The notes under the pieces were generated by a model. It saw nothing but the letters and a program-made list of their open reading frames with translations, had not been told where the DNA came from and did no database searches. From contig JAZNIM010000214.1 of the NCBI GenBank assembly GCA_045577475.1, positions 1 through 8,887 of the forward strand: a stretch of 8,887 nucleotides of DNA, read 5' to 3'. This document shows, one piece after another, positions 1 to 6,344 of this stretch; position 1 is the stretch's first letter; the number at the start of each line of letters is the position of its first letter. The stretch is from UMGS1387 sp045577475 (GTDB taxonomy: Bacteria > Bacillota > Clostridia > Oscillospirales > CAG-382). Position numbers and translations under genes: made by a program.

Positions 1-105
1 CTTGAATCTGTTATGGAATCTTGCGGTTTTTCCGGATATTACGGTGAGTGGTGGCATTATAATGATACTGTAAAATACCAACCGGAGACTGTTTTTGAAC
101 CGTGA
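1..105 (+). CDS. VanX-like D-alanyl-D-alanine dipeptidase, C-terminal fragment
   Basis: This is the last 34 codons of a gene that begins left of the window, ending in TGA at 103-105. The fragment contains GYYGEWWHYND, which matches the end of the VanX/DdpX dipeptidase family (peptidase M15D). In that family the Glu and His of the EWWH motif (residues 16 and 19 of this fragment) are the catalytic base and a zinc ligand, and they sit close to the C terminus, as here. Family members are zinc enzymes that split D-Ala-D-Ala, either for glycopeptide resistance or for peptidoglycan turnover. Nothing visible indicates a van resistance operon: the next gene is a TIGR04076 protein 16 nt downstream, so a housekeeping or salvage role is more likely. 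The assignment rests on one short motif, but that motif is highly specific. Confidence 0.8.
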   Translation, partial: LESVMESCGFSGYYGEWWHYNDTVKYQPETVFEP

Positions 106-121
106 GTGCAAGGGGGCTTTT

Positions 122-436
122 ATGAAGAAAGTAAAAATTACCGTTATGAAAATGTCTCGGTATGATGATCTTATTGAAATTTACGAAAATCCTATTGAGC
201 ATGCTTGCGATATGAAGTTGGGGCAGGTTTTTATTGCCAATGGTTGGGAGAAACCGGAGGGGTTGTGTGACAGTGCATGGGAAAGCATGTCGGCGTTTGT
301 GATGACTCTATCACACGGCGGTGAAAATATCTATGACGGCTGGATGAAGAACCCGAAATCTGCCATGATTTCCTGCAATGACGGCTTCAGACCTGTCAGC
401 TTTTATATAGAAGCTCTGGCTGAAGATGCAGACTGA
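122..436 (+). CDS. TIGR04076 family protein
   Basis: A 104-residue protein. The ATG at 122 is chosen because AAGGGGG (110-116) lies 5 nt upstream; an upstream ATG at 95 overlaps the previous gene and has no ribosome binding site. The start MKKVKITVMK, the middle GLCDSAWESM, the segment GGENIYDGWMK and the end NDGFRPVSFYIEAL follow the pattern of the small TIGR04076 proteins: a short beta strand, the conserved Cys/Trp region, WMK, then D-G-x-RPV. The family is widespread in anaerobes and its biochemical role is unknown. The protein has no signal peptide or membrane segment. It lies 16 nt after the VanX-like gene and is probably cotranscribed with it, ending at the terminator at 467-504. The family call is from recognition of sequence pattern; no function is implied. 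Confidence 0.8.
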   Translation: MKKVKITVMKMSRYDDLIEIYENPIEHACDMKLGQVFIANGWEKPEGLCDSAWESMSAFVMTLSHGGENIYDGWMKNPKSAMISCNDGFRPVSFYIEALAEDAD

Positions 437-466
437 TTTTTTGTACACAATTGAACTATACATGAT

Positions 467-504
467 AAAGACAGTTTTTTACATACAAAAGACTGTCTTT
501 TCTA
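467..504 (+). terminator. Rho-independent terminator after the TIGR04076 gene
   Basis: AAAGACAGT (467-475) pairs with ACTGTCTTT (492-500). The stem continues inward through a T-G wobble and four T-A pairs to a 6-nt ACATAC loop, about 14 bp in all. The U-tract is short (TTTTCT), so termination may be only moderate. It lies 30 nt after the stop codon and just before the tRNA promoter. Confidence 0.75.
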
Positions 505-532
505 TTGACAAATTCCAATTTTTTGGTATAAT
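505..532 (+). promoter_or_regulatory. Sigma-A promoter of the tRNA-Arg gene
   Basis: TTGACA (505-510) and TATAAT (527-532) are both perfect consensus hexamers with a 16-bp spacer. A TGG directly before the -10 box adds an extended -10 element. The expected start near 539 leaves a leader of about 25 nt before the mature tRNA 5' end at 565. The strength fits a stable-RNA gene. Confidence 0.85.
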
Positions 533-564
533 ATACAAGGTAGTCGTAAGGCTCAGATGTGTAC

Positions 565-641
565 GTCCCTGTAGCTCAGTTGTATAGAGCGGTCGCCTCC
601 TAAGCGACAGGTCGTTGGTTAGAGTCCAGTCAGGGACGCCA
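565..641 (+). tRNA. tRNA-Arg(CCT) with encoded CCA and an unusual 19-56 pair
   Basis: A complete cloverleaf can be drawn. The acceptor GTCCCTG (565-571) pairs perfectly with CAGGGAC (631-637). The D stem is GCTC/GAGC. The anticodon stem GTCGC/GCGAC encloses the loop CTCCTAA, with anticodon CCT (599-601) reading AGG. The variable loop is AGGTC. The T stem GTTGG/CCAGT has two wobbles, and discriminator G is followed by encoded CCA (639-641). The D loop reads AGTTGTATA and the T loop TTAGAGT. Standard numbering puts U instead of G at position 19 (583) and A instead of C at position 56 (621), so the usual G19-C56 elbow pair is replaced by a matching U-A. All stems are intact and the gene has its own consensus promoter and terminator, which argues for a functional gene rather than a decayed one. 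Confidence 0.93.
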
Positions 642-645
642 AATT

Positions 646-676
646 AAAAAATCCTGTCTTGTGACAGGATTTTTTT
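646..676 (+). terminator. Rho-independent terminator of the tRNA unit
   Basis: AAAAAATCCTGTC (646-658) and GACAGGATTTTTT (663-675) form a perfect 13-bp stem with a TTGT loop and an uninterrupted T run at the 3' side. It starts 5 nt after the tRNA CCA end. The A-rich 5' side could also work weakly on the opposite strand. Confidence 0.9.
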
Positions 677-704
677 AATGAATAATGAATAATGAATAAT
701 GAAT
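677..704 (+). repeat. Four perfect tandem copies of the heptamer AATGAAT
   Basis: AATGAAT is repeated without error at 677-683, 684-690, 691-697 and 698-704, then decays into AATAGGGGG, which supplies the ribosome binding site of the next gene. The repeat fills the whole space between the tRNA terminator and that site. The first three copies each open an ATG that reads Met-Asn-Asn-Glu-stop across the next unit; the last opens a 12-codon out-of-frame reading that runs over the start of the esterase gene. Short AT-rich heptamer repeats of this kind are familiar in intergenic DNA of several bacterial groups; their role is unclear. Confidence 0.9.
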
Positions 705-708
705 AATA

Positions 709-714
709 GGGGGA
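709..714 (+). promoter_or_regulatory. Ribosome binding site that fixes a GTG start at 721
   Basis: GGGGGA (709-714) directly abuts the ATG at 715, too close to serve it, but lies 6 nt before the in-frame GTG at 721. Starting at GTG gives a protein of exactly the same length (340 residues) as the downstream paralog and aligns xxLxFEQIK with the start of that protein. Confidence 0.7.
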
Positions 715-720
715 ATGTTT

Positions 721-1743
721 GTGGTACTCTGTTTTGAACAGATTAAAAAAATTACATGGGGTACACAGCGAATAGAAAAGCTTGAGGACGGAATTCATTT
801 TTACAGATTTTCCGAAAAAGAGCAAAGTGTTTATGACGGGCATGATTTTTTCAGAAAGACCTTTGCTACGGCAGGTGTGAAACTTGAATTCAAAACAAAC
901 AGCACCCGTTTTGGCATTAAGACAGCGGTAATAAAAGCGGCAACACGAAACTTTTTCTCAATAGATGTTTTTGTTGACGGTAAGTTTTCGGACTGCCTGA
1001 GAAACAGTCCTGCGGAAGAATTACTGGGAACAATGTACAGTTTGAATGAGTATGACTGGGAAAACATAGTGTTTGAAAAGAATTTTGACCTTGGTGTCGG
1101 TGAAAAGAAAGTTACTGTTTATTTCCCGTGGTCCTTTGCACTTGCACTTAAAGAAATAACGGTGGATGACGGTGCATTTATTACTCCCGTAAAGCCCGAA
1201 AAGTCCATGCTTGTTGTGGGTGACTCCATAACACACGGCTATGATGCACTTTATACCTCCAACAGATATGCCACGATTGTCACATCAAAGCTCGGTGTGT
1301 GCGAGTATAATAAGGCAATCGGCGGAGAAATTTTCAATCCCCGTCTGGCACAAAGCCTTGAAGAAAGGGACTACGACTATATTTCCGTAGCATACGGAAC
1401 AAACGACTGGTCAAGCCTTGAACCGGATAAGGCAAGAGAAAACTGCGAAGGCTTCTTTGAAGCACTTTGCACAAAGTTTGATAAGAGCAAGATTTTTGTT
1501 GTAAGTCCCATATGGCGTAATTCTTATCTCAGCAACGAAAAGCCGTTCGGCAGCTTTTTTGACATGGAAAAGATGATATTTGAGGTTGCAGGCAAGTATA
1601 AGAATACGGTGTGCATCAGCGGTCTTGATATGATTGATAAGGACACCGCATACCTTGCCGATTTGTCGGTGCATCCCAACGATAACGGTTTTAAGCAGTA
1701 CGGCGAAAGACTGTATAACGAGATTAGAAAAAATATTGACTAA
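721..1743 (+). CDS. SGNH/GDSL-family carbohydrate esterase (intact copy)
   Basis: A 340-residue two-domain hydrolase: an N-terminal beta-rich domain (about residues 1-155), as in CE2-like acyl esterases, and a C-terminal SGNH fold. The SGNH blocks are visible: GDSITHG at 167-173 with nucleophile Ser169, the Gly block AIGGE near 199-203, YGTND at 225-229 with oxyanion Asn228, and VHPND at 317-321 with catalytic His318. The Asp normally three residues before the His is here four before it (Asp314), as also in the paralog. There is no signal peptide, so it is probably cytoplasmic. Family members remove acetyl or other acyl groups from sugars or glycans; the actual substrate is not visible. It is the first gene of a run with a second esterase (19 nt downstream) and a heparinase-type lyase. 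No separate promoter is evident between the tRNA terminator and the gene. Confidence 0.85.
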   Translation: MVLCFEQIKKITWGTQRIEKLEDGIHFYRFSEKEQSVYDGHDFFRKTFATAGVKLEFKTNSTRFGIKTAVIKAATRNFFSIDVFVDGKFSDCLRNSPAEELLGTMYSLNEYDWENIVFEKNFDLGVGEKKVTVYFPWSFALALKEITVDDGAFITPVKPEKSMLVVGDSITHGYDALYTSNRYATIVTSKLGVCEYNKAIGGEIFNPRLAQSLEERDYDYISVAYGTNDWSSLEPDKARENCEGFFEALCTKFDKSKIFVVSPIWRNSYLSNEKPFGSFFDMEKMIFEVAGKYKNTVCISGLDMIDKDTAYLADLSVHPNDNGFKQYGERLYNEIRKNID

Positions 1744-1762
1744 GTAATACGGGAGGTTTGAC

Positions 1763-2785
1763 ATGAAGCTTTCATTTGAACAGATTAAAGAAATTACACA
1801 GGGTGCGGAGGATATAAAATCCACCTTTGACGGCATACAGTTCTTCAGATTTACCGAAAAGGAACTGCAGCAGCGAAAAGAAGCGGGAAGCTTTGAGCGC
1901 TCCTATTCCACAGCAGGTGTAAGACTTGAATTTGAAACGGACAGCCGTGAAATGCTTATAAAGTTTTCGGTAAAGGCAACAATGCAGAGAACATATATGG
2001 CAGTGGACGTATGTGTAAACGGACAAAGAATCGGCTCTGTAAGAAACAGTCCCGAGGATGAGCTATTAGGCACTTTCTTTGCGGTTAACCCTTATGAGTG
2101 GAAGGATAAGGCGTTTGAAGGGAAGTTTGAACTCGGAGAGGGAACAAAAAAGGTGAGTGTTTACATGCCTTGGAATTATGTTATGTACCTTAAAGAGCTT
2201 GAGCTTGATGACGGCTGTTTTGTAAAGCCTTACAAGAGAAGCAAAAAAATGCTTGTTCTTGGTGACTCAATTACTCACGGATTTGACGCAATCTGTCCTT
2301 CGAGAAGCTATGCTTCAATTATGACGGCGGCACTTGATGCCGAGGAATACAATAAGGCAATCGGAGGCGACAAGTTCAGCCCCGATATTGCAGATGCTCT
2401 TGAAGACAGAAAATACGACTATGTTTCAATTGCTTACGGCACAAACGACTAGTGCTCCTACGACTATGAAACCGCAAAGAAAAACTGCGAGGAATTTTTT
2501 GAGATTGTACAAAAGAAATTTGCAGGCAGTAAGTTCTTTGTAATTGGTCCCGTATGGCGTGCAGATTATACCGACGAAATGAAGTTCGGAAAGCCTTTTG
2601 ATGAGGTTGAAAAGATGATATTTGAAATTGCTTCAAAGTATGAAAATACATACTGCATCCCCGGCTTTGACCTTGTCGACCATGACACTTCTCTTTACGG
2701 TGACCATAAGGTGCATCCTAACGATAACGGTTTTAAACTGTATGCCGAAAGACTGCTTGTTGAGATAAAAAAGCACATTGACTGA
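1763..2785 (+). pseudogene. SGNH/GDSL esterase paralog interrupted by an in-frame TAG
   Basis: The reading frame from ATG 1763 (GGGAGG at 1751-1756, good spacing) to TGA 2783-2785 is 340 sense-equivalent codons, the same length as the upstream gene and roughly half identical to it by eye. Codon 230 (2450-2452) is TAG, exactly where the intact copy has TGG (Trp230, right after the YGTND block), so a single G-to-A change explains it. Before the stop: GDSITHG 167-173 with Ser169, AIGGD near 199-203, YGTND. After it the frame is clean for 110 codons and includes the VHPNDNGF block with His318. A terminated product of 229 residues would lack the catalytic His. Options are a recent nonsense mutation, a sequencing error, or readthrough/suppression; a recent mutation or an error is most likely. 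Confidence 0.85.
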
Positions 2786-2804
2786 AAGAAAGAGAGCAAA
2801 AGTA

Positions 2805-4478
2805 ATGTACAATGGGTTTAAATTTCCTCTTGAAATAAACGATTATAACAGGGCTTATTTTGAAGAGGTAAAGGAAGAAGCACAAAGGCTTTACAACGAG
2901 CCGATACGCAATCTTACTTACAGCACCTATAAGCTTTTCGGAATAACGGGAAGCAGGGAAGAGTACGAGCAGGAATATATGCTCCACCGCAAAATGCTGT
3001 GTGCCTTTTCTGCCATGGTTATGGCGGATATGGGCGAAAAATGGCTGGACAAGCTTTGTGATGCGGTATGGGCAGTGTGCGATGAATTTACGTGGGTGCT
3101 TCCTGCACATATTCTTAAATGGATGGACACACCTGAAAAAATGACAACGGGCAGAACCGATTTGTTTGCGGCGGAAACCTCGGTGGCTCTTTGTGAAATA
3201 TACCATATTCTCGGCGATAAGCTGCCCTCTCTTGTGAAGGACAGAATAGAATATGAGGTTATGAAAAGAATTGTCATTCCCTATGTTGAAGGACGTCCCA
3301 AATTCGGCATAAGCAACTGGTCGGGTGTTTGCGGCTGCGGTGTTGCGGCGGCGCTTGTGTATCTCGGCAGACGTAAAGAGTTTGAGGAAGTCAAAGACAA
3401 TCTGCTTGGCAACCTGAGAGATTTTCTTGACAGCTTCAATGATGACGGCTGTTGTCTTGAAGGAAGCCTTTACTGGTTTTACGGCTTTTCTCATTTTGTA
3501 TTTGCGGCAAACCTTTTGAGAGAGTATACAAACGGCGAAATTGACTTTTTCAAGGAAGAAAAGGTTAAACGCATTGCCTTTTTTGCAAACGACTTGTACT
3601 TTGAAGATAACTTCTGCCTTTCCTTTGCAGACTCTCCCCACAGATACGATTATGACCTTGGCATTATGTGCTTTCTTTCAAAGGAATATGATGGCATAAC
3701 GGTACCGCCCTTGAAGTATGCGGCGAAATTTTCCAACGATGCAAGATACCGCTTCGCACCTTTTGTAAGAAACCTGTACTGGGCGTGTGAGCTGAAGCAG
3801 ACTGGTAAAAAAACGGGATGCACCTATTATAAGGATTCTCAGTGGTACATAAATCACAGGGAAAAGTATTCCTTTGCTGCAAAGGCAGGACATAATAATG
3901 AGCCTCATAACCACAACGATGTGGGAAGCTTTATTGTGTTCTCACAAGGAAGGTTTATCATCGACGACATCGGCTGGGAAAAATATGTTGCAGGATATTT
4001 CGGTCCTGAAAGGTATACACATATCTGTCCCGCATCAAGAAGCCACAGCGTACCTCTTGTTGACGGGGGTGAGCAGGCACAGGGTGTTGAACGAAGAGCA
4101 GAAAATGTTACCTCAGACCAAAACACATTTTCTTTTGACTACCAAAAGGCGTATAACAACCCAAAGCTCAGTAAGCTGTCAAGATGCTTTGAGCTGTCGG
4201 ACGACGGAATTGTTATAAAAGAAAGAGCACTTGGCGATATTGACAAGGTGACCTACCGCTTTGTCACAAGAATAAAGCCTGAAGTGTCTGATGGAAAAGT
4301 GCATATAGATGAGTTTACGCTTTCCTGCAAAAATGACGCTGAAATTGAAATTTCCTCATTTGAGTTTGAACCGAGGTTTGCAGGCTTCGGCTCAGAGGCG
4401 GATATGTACGAAGCATACGTTATAGATTTTGTAACACAGGGAAGCGGTGAAACCGAATTTTTGCTTTCCTGCCAATAA
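2805..4478 (+). CDS. Heparinase II/III-family polysaccharide or oligosaccharide lyase
   Basis: A 557-residue protein. ATG 2805 is preferred over a TTG at 2778 because of AAAGAGAG (2789-2796) at 8 nt spacing. The N-terminal half is helical, as in the alpha/alpha toroid of the family, with NWSGVC (171-176) and EGSLYWFYG (219-227), the latter resembling the EGxxYWxY segment of these lyases. The C-terminal half is the heparinase II/III-like beta-sandwich: GHNNEPHNHNDVGSF (362-376), IIDDIG (385-390) and SRSHSV (411-416). By analogy with PL21 heparinase II, His368 would be catalytic and His370, Asp387 or Asp388, and His414 would bind structural zinc; the spacings agree. The family cleaves uronic-acid-containing chains by beta-elimination. 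There is no signal peptide, so action on imported oligosaccharides in the cytoplasm is likely. It follows the broken esterase by 19 nt and ends the operon. The substrate (glycosaminoglycan, alginate-like or other) cannot be deduced. Confidence 0.8.
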   Translation: MYNGFKFPLEINDYNRAYFEEVKEEAQRLYNEPIRNLTYSTYKLFGITGSREEYEQEYMLHRKMLCAFSAMVMADMGEKWLDKLCDAVWAVCDEFTWVLPAHILKWMDTPEKMTTGRTDLFAAETSVALCEIYHILGDKLPSLVKDRIEYEVMKRIVIPYVEGRPKFGISNWSGVCGCGVAAALVYLGRRKEFEEVKDNLLGNLRDFLDSFNDDGCCLEGSLYWFYGFSHFVFAANLLREYTNGEIDFFKEEKVKRIAFFANDLYFEDNFCLSFADSPHRYDYDLGIMCFLSKEYDGITVPPLKYAAKFSNDARYRFAPFVRNLYWACELKQTGKKTGCTYYKDSQWYINHREKYSFAAKAGHNNEPHNHNDVGSFIVFSQGRFIIDDIGWEKYVAGYFGPERYTHICPASRSHSVPLVDGGEQAQGVERRAENVTSDQNTFSFDYQKAYNNPKLSKLSRCFELSDDGIVIKERALGDIDKVTYRFVTRIKPEVSDGKVHIDEFTLSCKNDAEIEISSFEFEPRFAGFGSEADMYEAYVIDFVTQGSGETEFLLSCQ

Positions 4479-4491
4479 AGAAATAAAAAAC

Positions 4492-4527
4492 AAGCTGTCC
4501 TATCTGTAAACACAGGTAAGACAGCTT
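4492..4527. terminator. Bidirectional terminator between convergent lyase and GH36 genes
   Basis: AAGCTGTC (4492-4499) pairs with GACAGCTT (4520-4527). After one mismatch a further 7 bp continue to an AAAC loop. The minus strand has a good T-rich tail (TTGTTTTTTATTTC); the plus strand has TTTTGCTTTG. It lies 13 nt after the lyase stop and 17 nt after the GH36 stop on the opposite strand. Confidence 0.85.
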
Positions 4528-4544
4528 TTGCTTTGTCAAAATAT

Positions 4545-6269
4545 TTACTTTACAAATACAACTCCGCAGAGAGGAACGGTTACTTCCTGAAGTTTTTCGG
4601 TGAGCTTTCCTGTTTCAAGGACTTCTCCCATGCAGTTAACAACCTCGTAGCTCTTGCCCTCAAGATTCTTGAAGATGATGCTGTCAAGTCTTGTTGCGTT
4701 TACAGCAATAATCTTGCCGTTGTACTCATCGTCAATTACGTTTTCTGTGTAACAGGTGTAGAAGGCTTCGCCGTCCTTCACGGCTGCTGCCAAGCTGTAG
4801 TTGCTTTCGGGATATGAGGCAACAATCTTGCCGTCAAGAAGCAGTTCTCTGTTTTCTCTCCAGAGCTTTAAGTAGAAGCCCAGCATCTTCTTGTGTTCTT
4901 CACTGAGCTTTGCAATTTTAACGGAAATCTGGGGAACTGTATACATACAGCTTGCTACCTGAAGTGCCGCTGTTTCAACCTTGTCGTTATAGTGCCACAT
5001 AAGCATATCGGAATGAACTGCGGTGTGTCCCGATGTCAGACGAAGATTGATGGAGTCCTTGCGGTTCATGTAAGCATCGTTGGGACAGTCGGTAACTCTG
5101 AGCATGTTGCCGTACTTTCTTATTGCAGGACCTACGTATGCCTGACGGAACTCGATAAGCACCTCGGGATTTATTGCACGAAGCGCATTTGCAACGTCTG
5201 TCATAAGCACATCAAGTGCATCCTCAAGTGCCTGATAGTCACGTCTTTTGTCGTATTCAAGGGATTTGCCTTTAAGAGCGAATGCATCAATGAAGTCAAG
5301 CTTCAAGCCGTCAAGATTCCAGTTCTTCATGGCGTTTACATATGTTTCCACAAGGAAGTCACGAGCTTCCTTGTATCTTGGGTCAAGACACCAGAAGTTT
5401 TTGTTGTTGCCTGTTCCGTCAAGAAGCATATCCTTGAAACGCTCATAGTTTTTGGAATGAACACCAACAAAAGGAACTGAGAACCAGAACATAACCTTCA
5501 TGCCTGTTGAGTGTATACCGTCAATGAACGCCTTGATGTCGGGAATTTTGCCGGGAGCAATTTCCCAGTCGCCGCAGTAAGCGTAGCCTCTTGAGTTGTC
5601 GTCTGTCTGCCAGCCGTCGTCAACGATTACCGTGTCCATGCCGAGAGGCTTTGAAAGTGCACATTCCTTGATAATGTCGTCCACATCAAGCATCTGGTGG
5701 TAGCTGTACCATAAAGAGTTAATGGGAAGACGTGCATATTCGGGAACGTATGCACTCTTGTAGCCGCATTCGTTTTCCCACCATGCGGTGTTGTCGTAAA
5801 TGCTGTCGTAGTAGGGAATATCACGTGTGTCAATTCTGATTTTGCAGGTATACTGCTTTAAGGGGGAAACGGGAATTGTAAAGAAGGTAATCTTGCAGTC
5901 AAGGCAAGCATCCTCCTCGCAAACACCTGTTGAAATGCTGCTTGGATTAAGAGCGTCCGAAAGAGAAACCGTCATTCTGTTTCGTCCCTTTACGGAAACG
6001 ATGGAATGAAGAGGCATGTATACTGCAAGACGTGAGTCTGTTTTGTTGGGACGCCAGTTGGGACCCATGTTTCTTTCGTGCCTGATGGAAGGACTCCATG
6101 TGCTGTAGCAGTCGATAATGGGGAACTTCCACATTACCGTAAAGGGAGCGGGAACGGCTGCGGTATCCATTGTAAGCTTTACGTCAGCGTACAGTATGCC
6201 GTTTTCTTCCTTCTGATTTTCAATGACTATGGCAGCACCCTCGTTGCCGCCCGTAATAATAAATTCCAT
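4545..6269 (-). CDS. GH36-family alpha-galactosidase-like glycoside hydrolase
   Basis: A 574-residue protein with ATG at 6267-6269 and AGGAGG (minus strand of 6277-6282) 7 nt upstream. An N-terminal beta-sandwich (about 1-165) is followed by a clan GH-D (beta/alpha)8 barrel (about 185-470) and a C-terminal beta domain. Barrel landmarks are IVDDGWQ (215-221), DGLKLDFID (320-328) with presumed nucleophile Asp325 (the family K-x-D), and RVTDCPND (391-398) with presumed acid/base Asp394. The SDD usually seen at the acid/base site is replaced by TDC, so specificity may differ from classic raffinose or melibiose hydrolases. It is shorter than typical GH36 enzymes (about 700 residues), and it has no signal peptide, implying cytoplasmic action on imported oligosaccharides. 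It has its own promoter (6302-6330) and converges on the lyase operon; shared substrate with that operon is inference. Confidence 0.85.
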   Translation of the reverse strand: MEFIITGGNEGAAIVIENQKEENGILYADVKLTMDTAAVPAPFTVMWKFPIIDCYSTWSPSIRHERNMGPNWRPNKTDSRLAVYMPLHSIVSVKGRNRMTVSLSDALNPSSISTGVCEEDACLDCKITFFTIPVSPLKQYTCKIRIDTRDIPYYDSIYDNTAWWENECGYKSAYVPEYARLPINSLWYSYHQMLDVDDIIKECALSKPLGMDTVIVDDGWQTDDNSRGYAYCGDWEIAPGKIPDIKAFIDGIHSTGMKVMFWFSVPFVGVHSKNYERFKDMLLDGTGNNKNFWCLDPRYKEARDFLVETYVNAMKNWNLDGLKLDFIDAFALKGKSLEYDKRRDYQALEDALDVLMTDVANALRAINPEVLIEFRQAYVGPAIRKYGNMLRVTDCPNDAYMNRKDSINLRLTSGHTAVHSDMLMWHYNDKVETAALQVASCMYTVPQISVKIAKLSEEHKKMLGFYLKLWRENRELLLDGKIVASYPESNYSLAAAVKDGEAFYTCYTENVIDDEYNGKIIAVNATRLDSIIFKNLEGKSYEVVNCMGEVLETGKLTEKLQEVTVPLCGVVFVK

Positions 6270-6301
6270 TTAATAGCCTCCTGACTTTATATGTTTGTTA
6301 T

Positions 6302-6330
6302 ATTATAGCAAATTGCAAGTATAAAGTCAA
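6302..6330 (-). promoter_or_regulatory. Sigma-A promoter of the GH36 gene
   Basis: On the minus strand TTGACT (6325-6330) and TATAAT (6302-6307) are separated by exactly 17 bp. The expected start near 6295 leaves a leader of about 25 nt containing the AGGAGG site. It sits in the 75-bp gap after the SipL-like gene, in which I see no clear terminator for that gene, so some readthrough into GH36 during sporulation is possible. Confidence 0.85.
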
Positions 6331-6344
6331 GCAAAACAAGCCAA

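Noticed and set aside
1..105. Glycopeptide resistance (van) operon
   Set aside because: Only the end of one VanX-like gene is present, and the next gene is an unrelated TIGR04076 protein; no VanH, VanA/B ligase or VanRS is visible.
2450..2452. Selenocysteine or pyrrolysine recoding at the TAG codon
   Set aside because: Selenocysteine uses TGA. The paralog has Trp here, no recoding structure was evident, and nothing in the window points to pyrrolysine use; a nonsense mutation or sequence error is simpler.
2778..2804. TTG start for the lyase at 2778
   Set aside because: It would overlap the end of the esterase and has no ribosome binding site; ATG 2805 has AAAGAGAG at proper spacing.
2733..3641. 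302-codon open frame on the minus strand across the lyase gene
   Set aside because: It is fully antisense to the well-supported heparinase-type gene, has no ribosome binding site or recognisable domain, and its composition fits a shadow of the plus-strand codons.
4893..5480. 195-codon plus-strand frame inside the GH36 gene
   Set aside because: It is antisense to a gene with clear catalytic motifs and shows no family signature; it is a codon-bias shadow.
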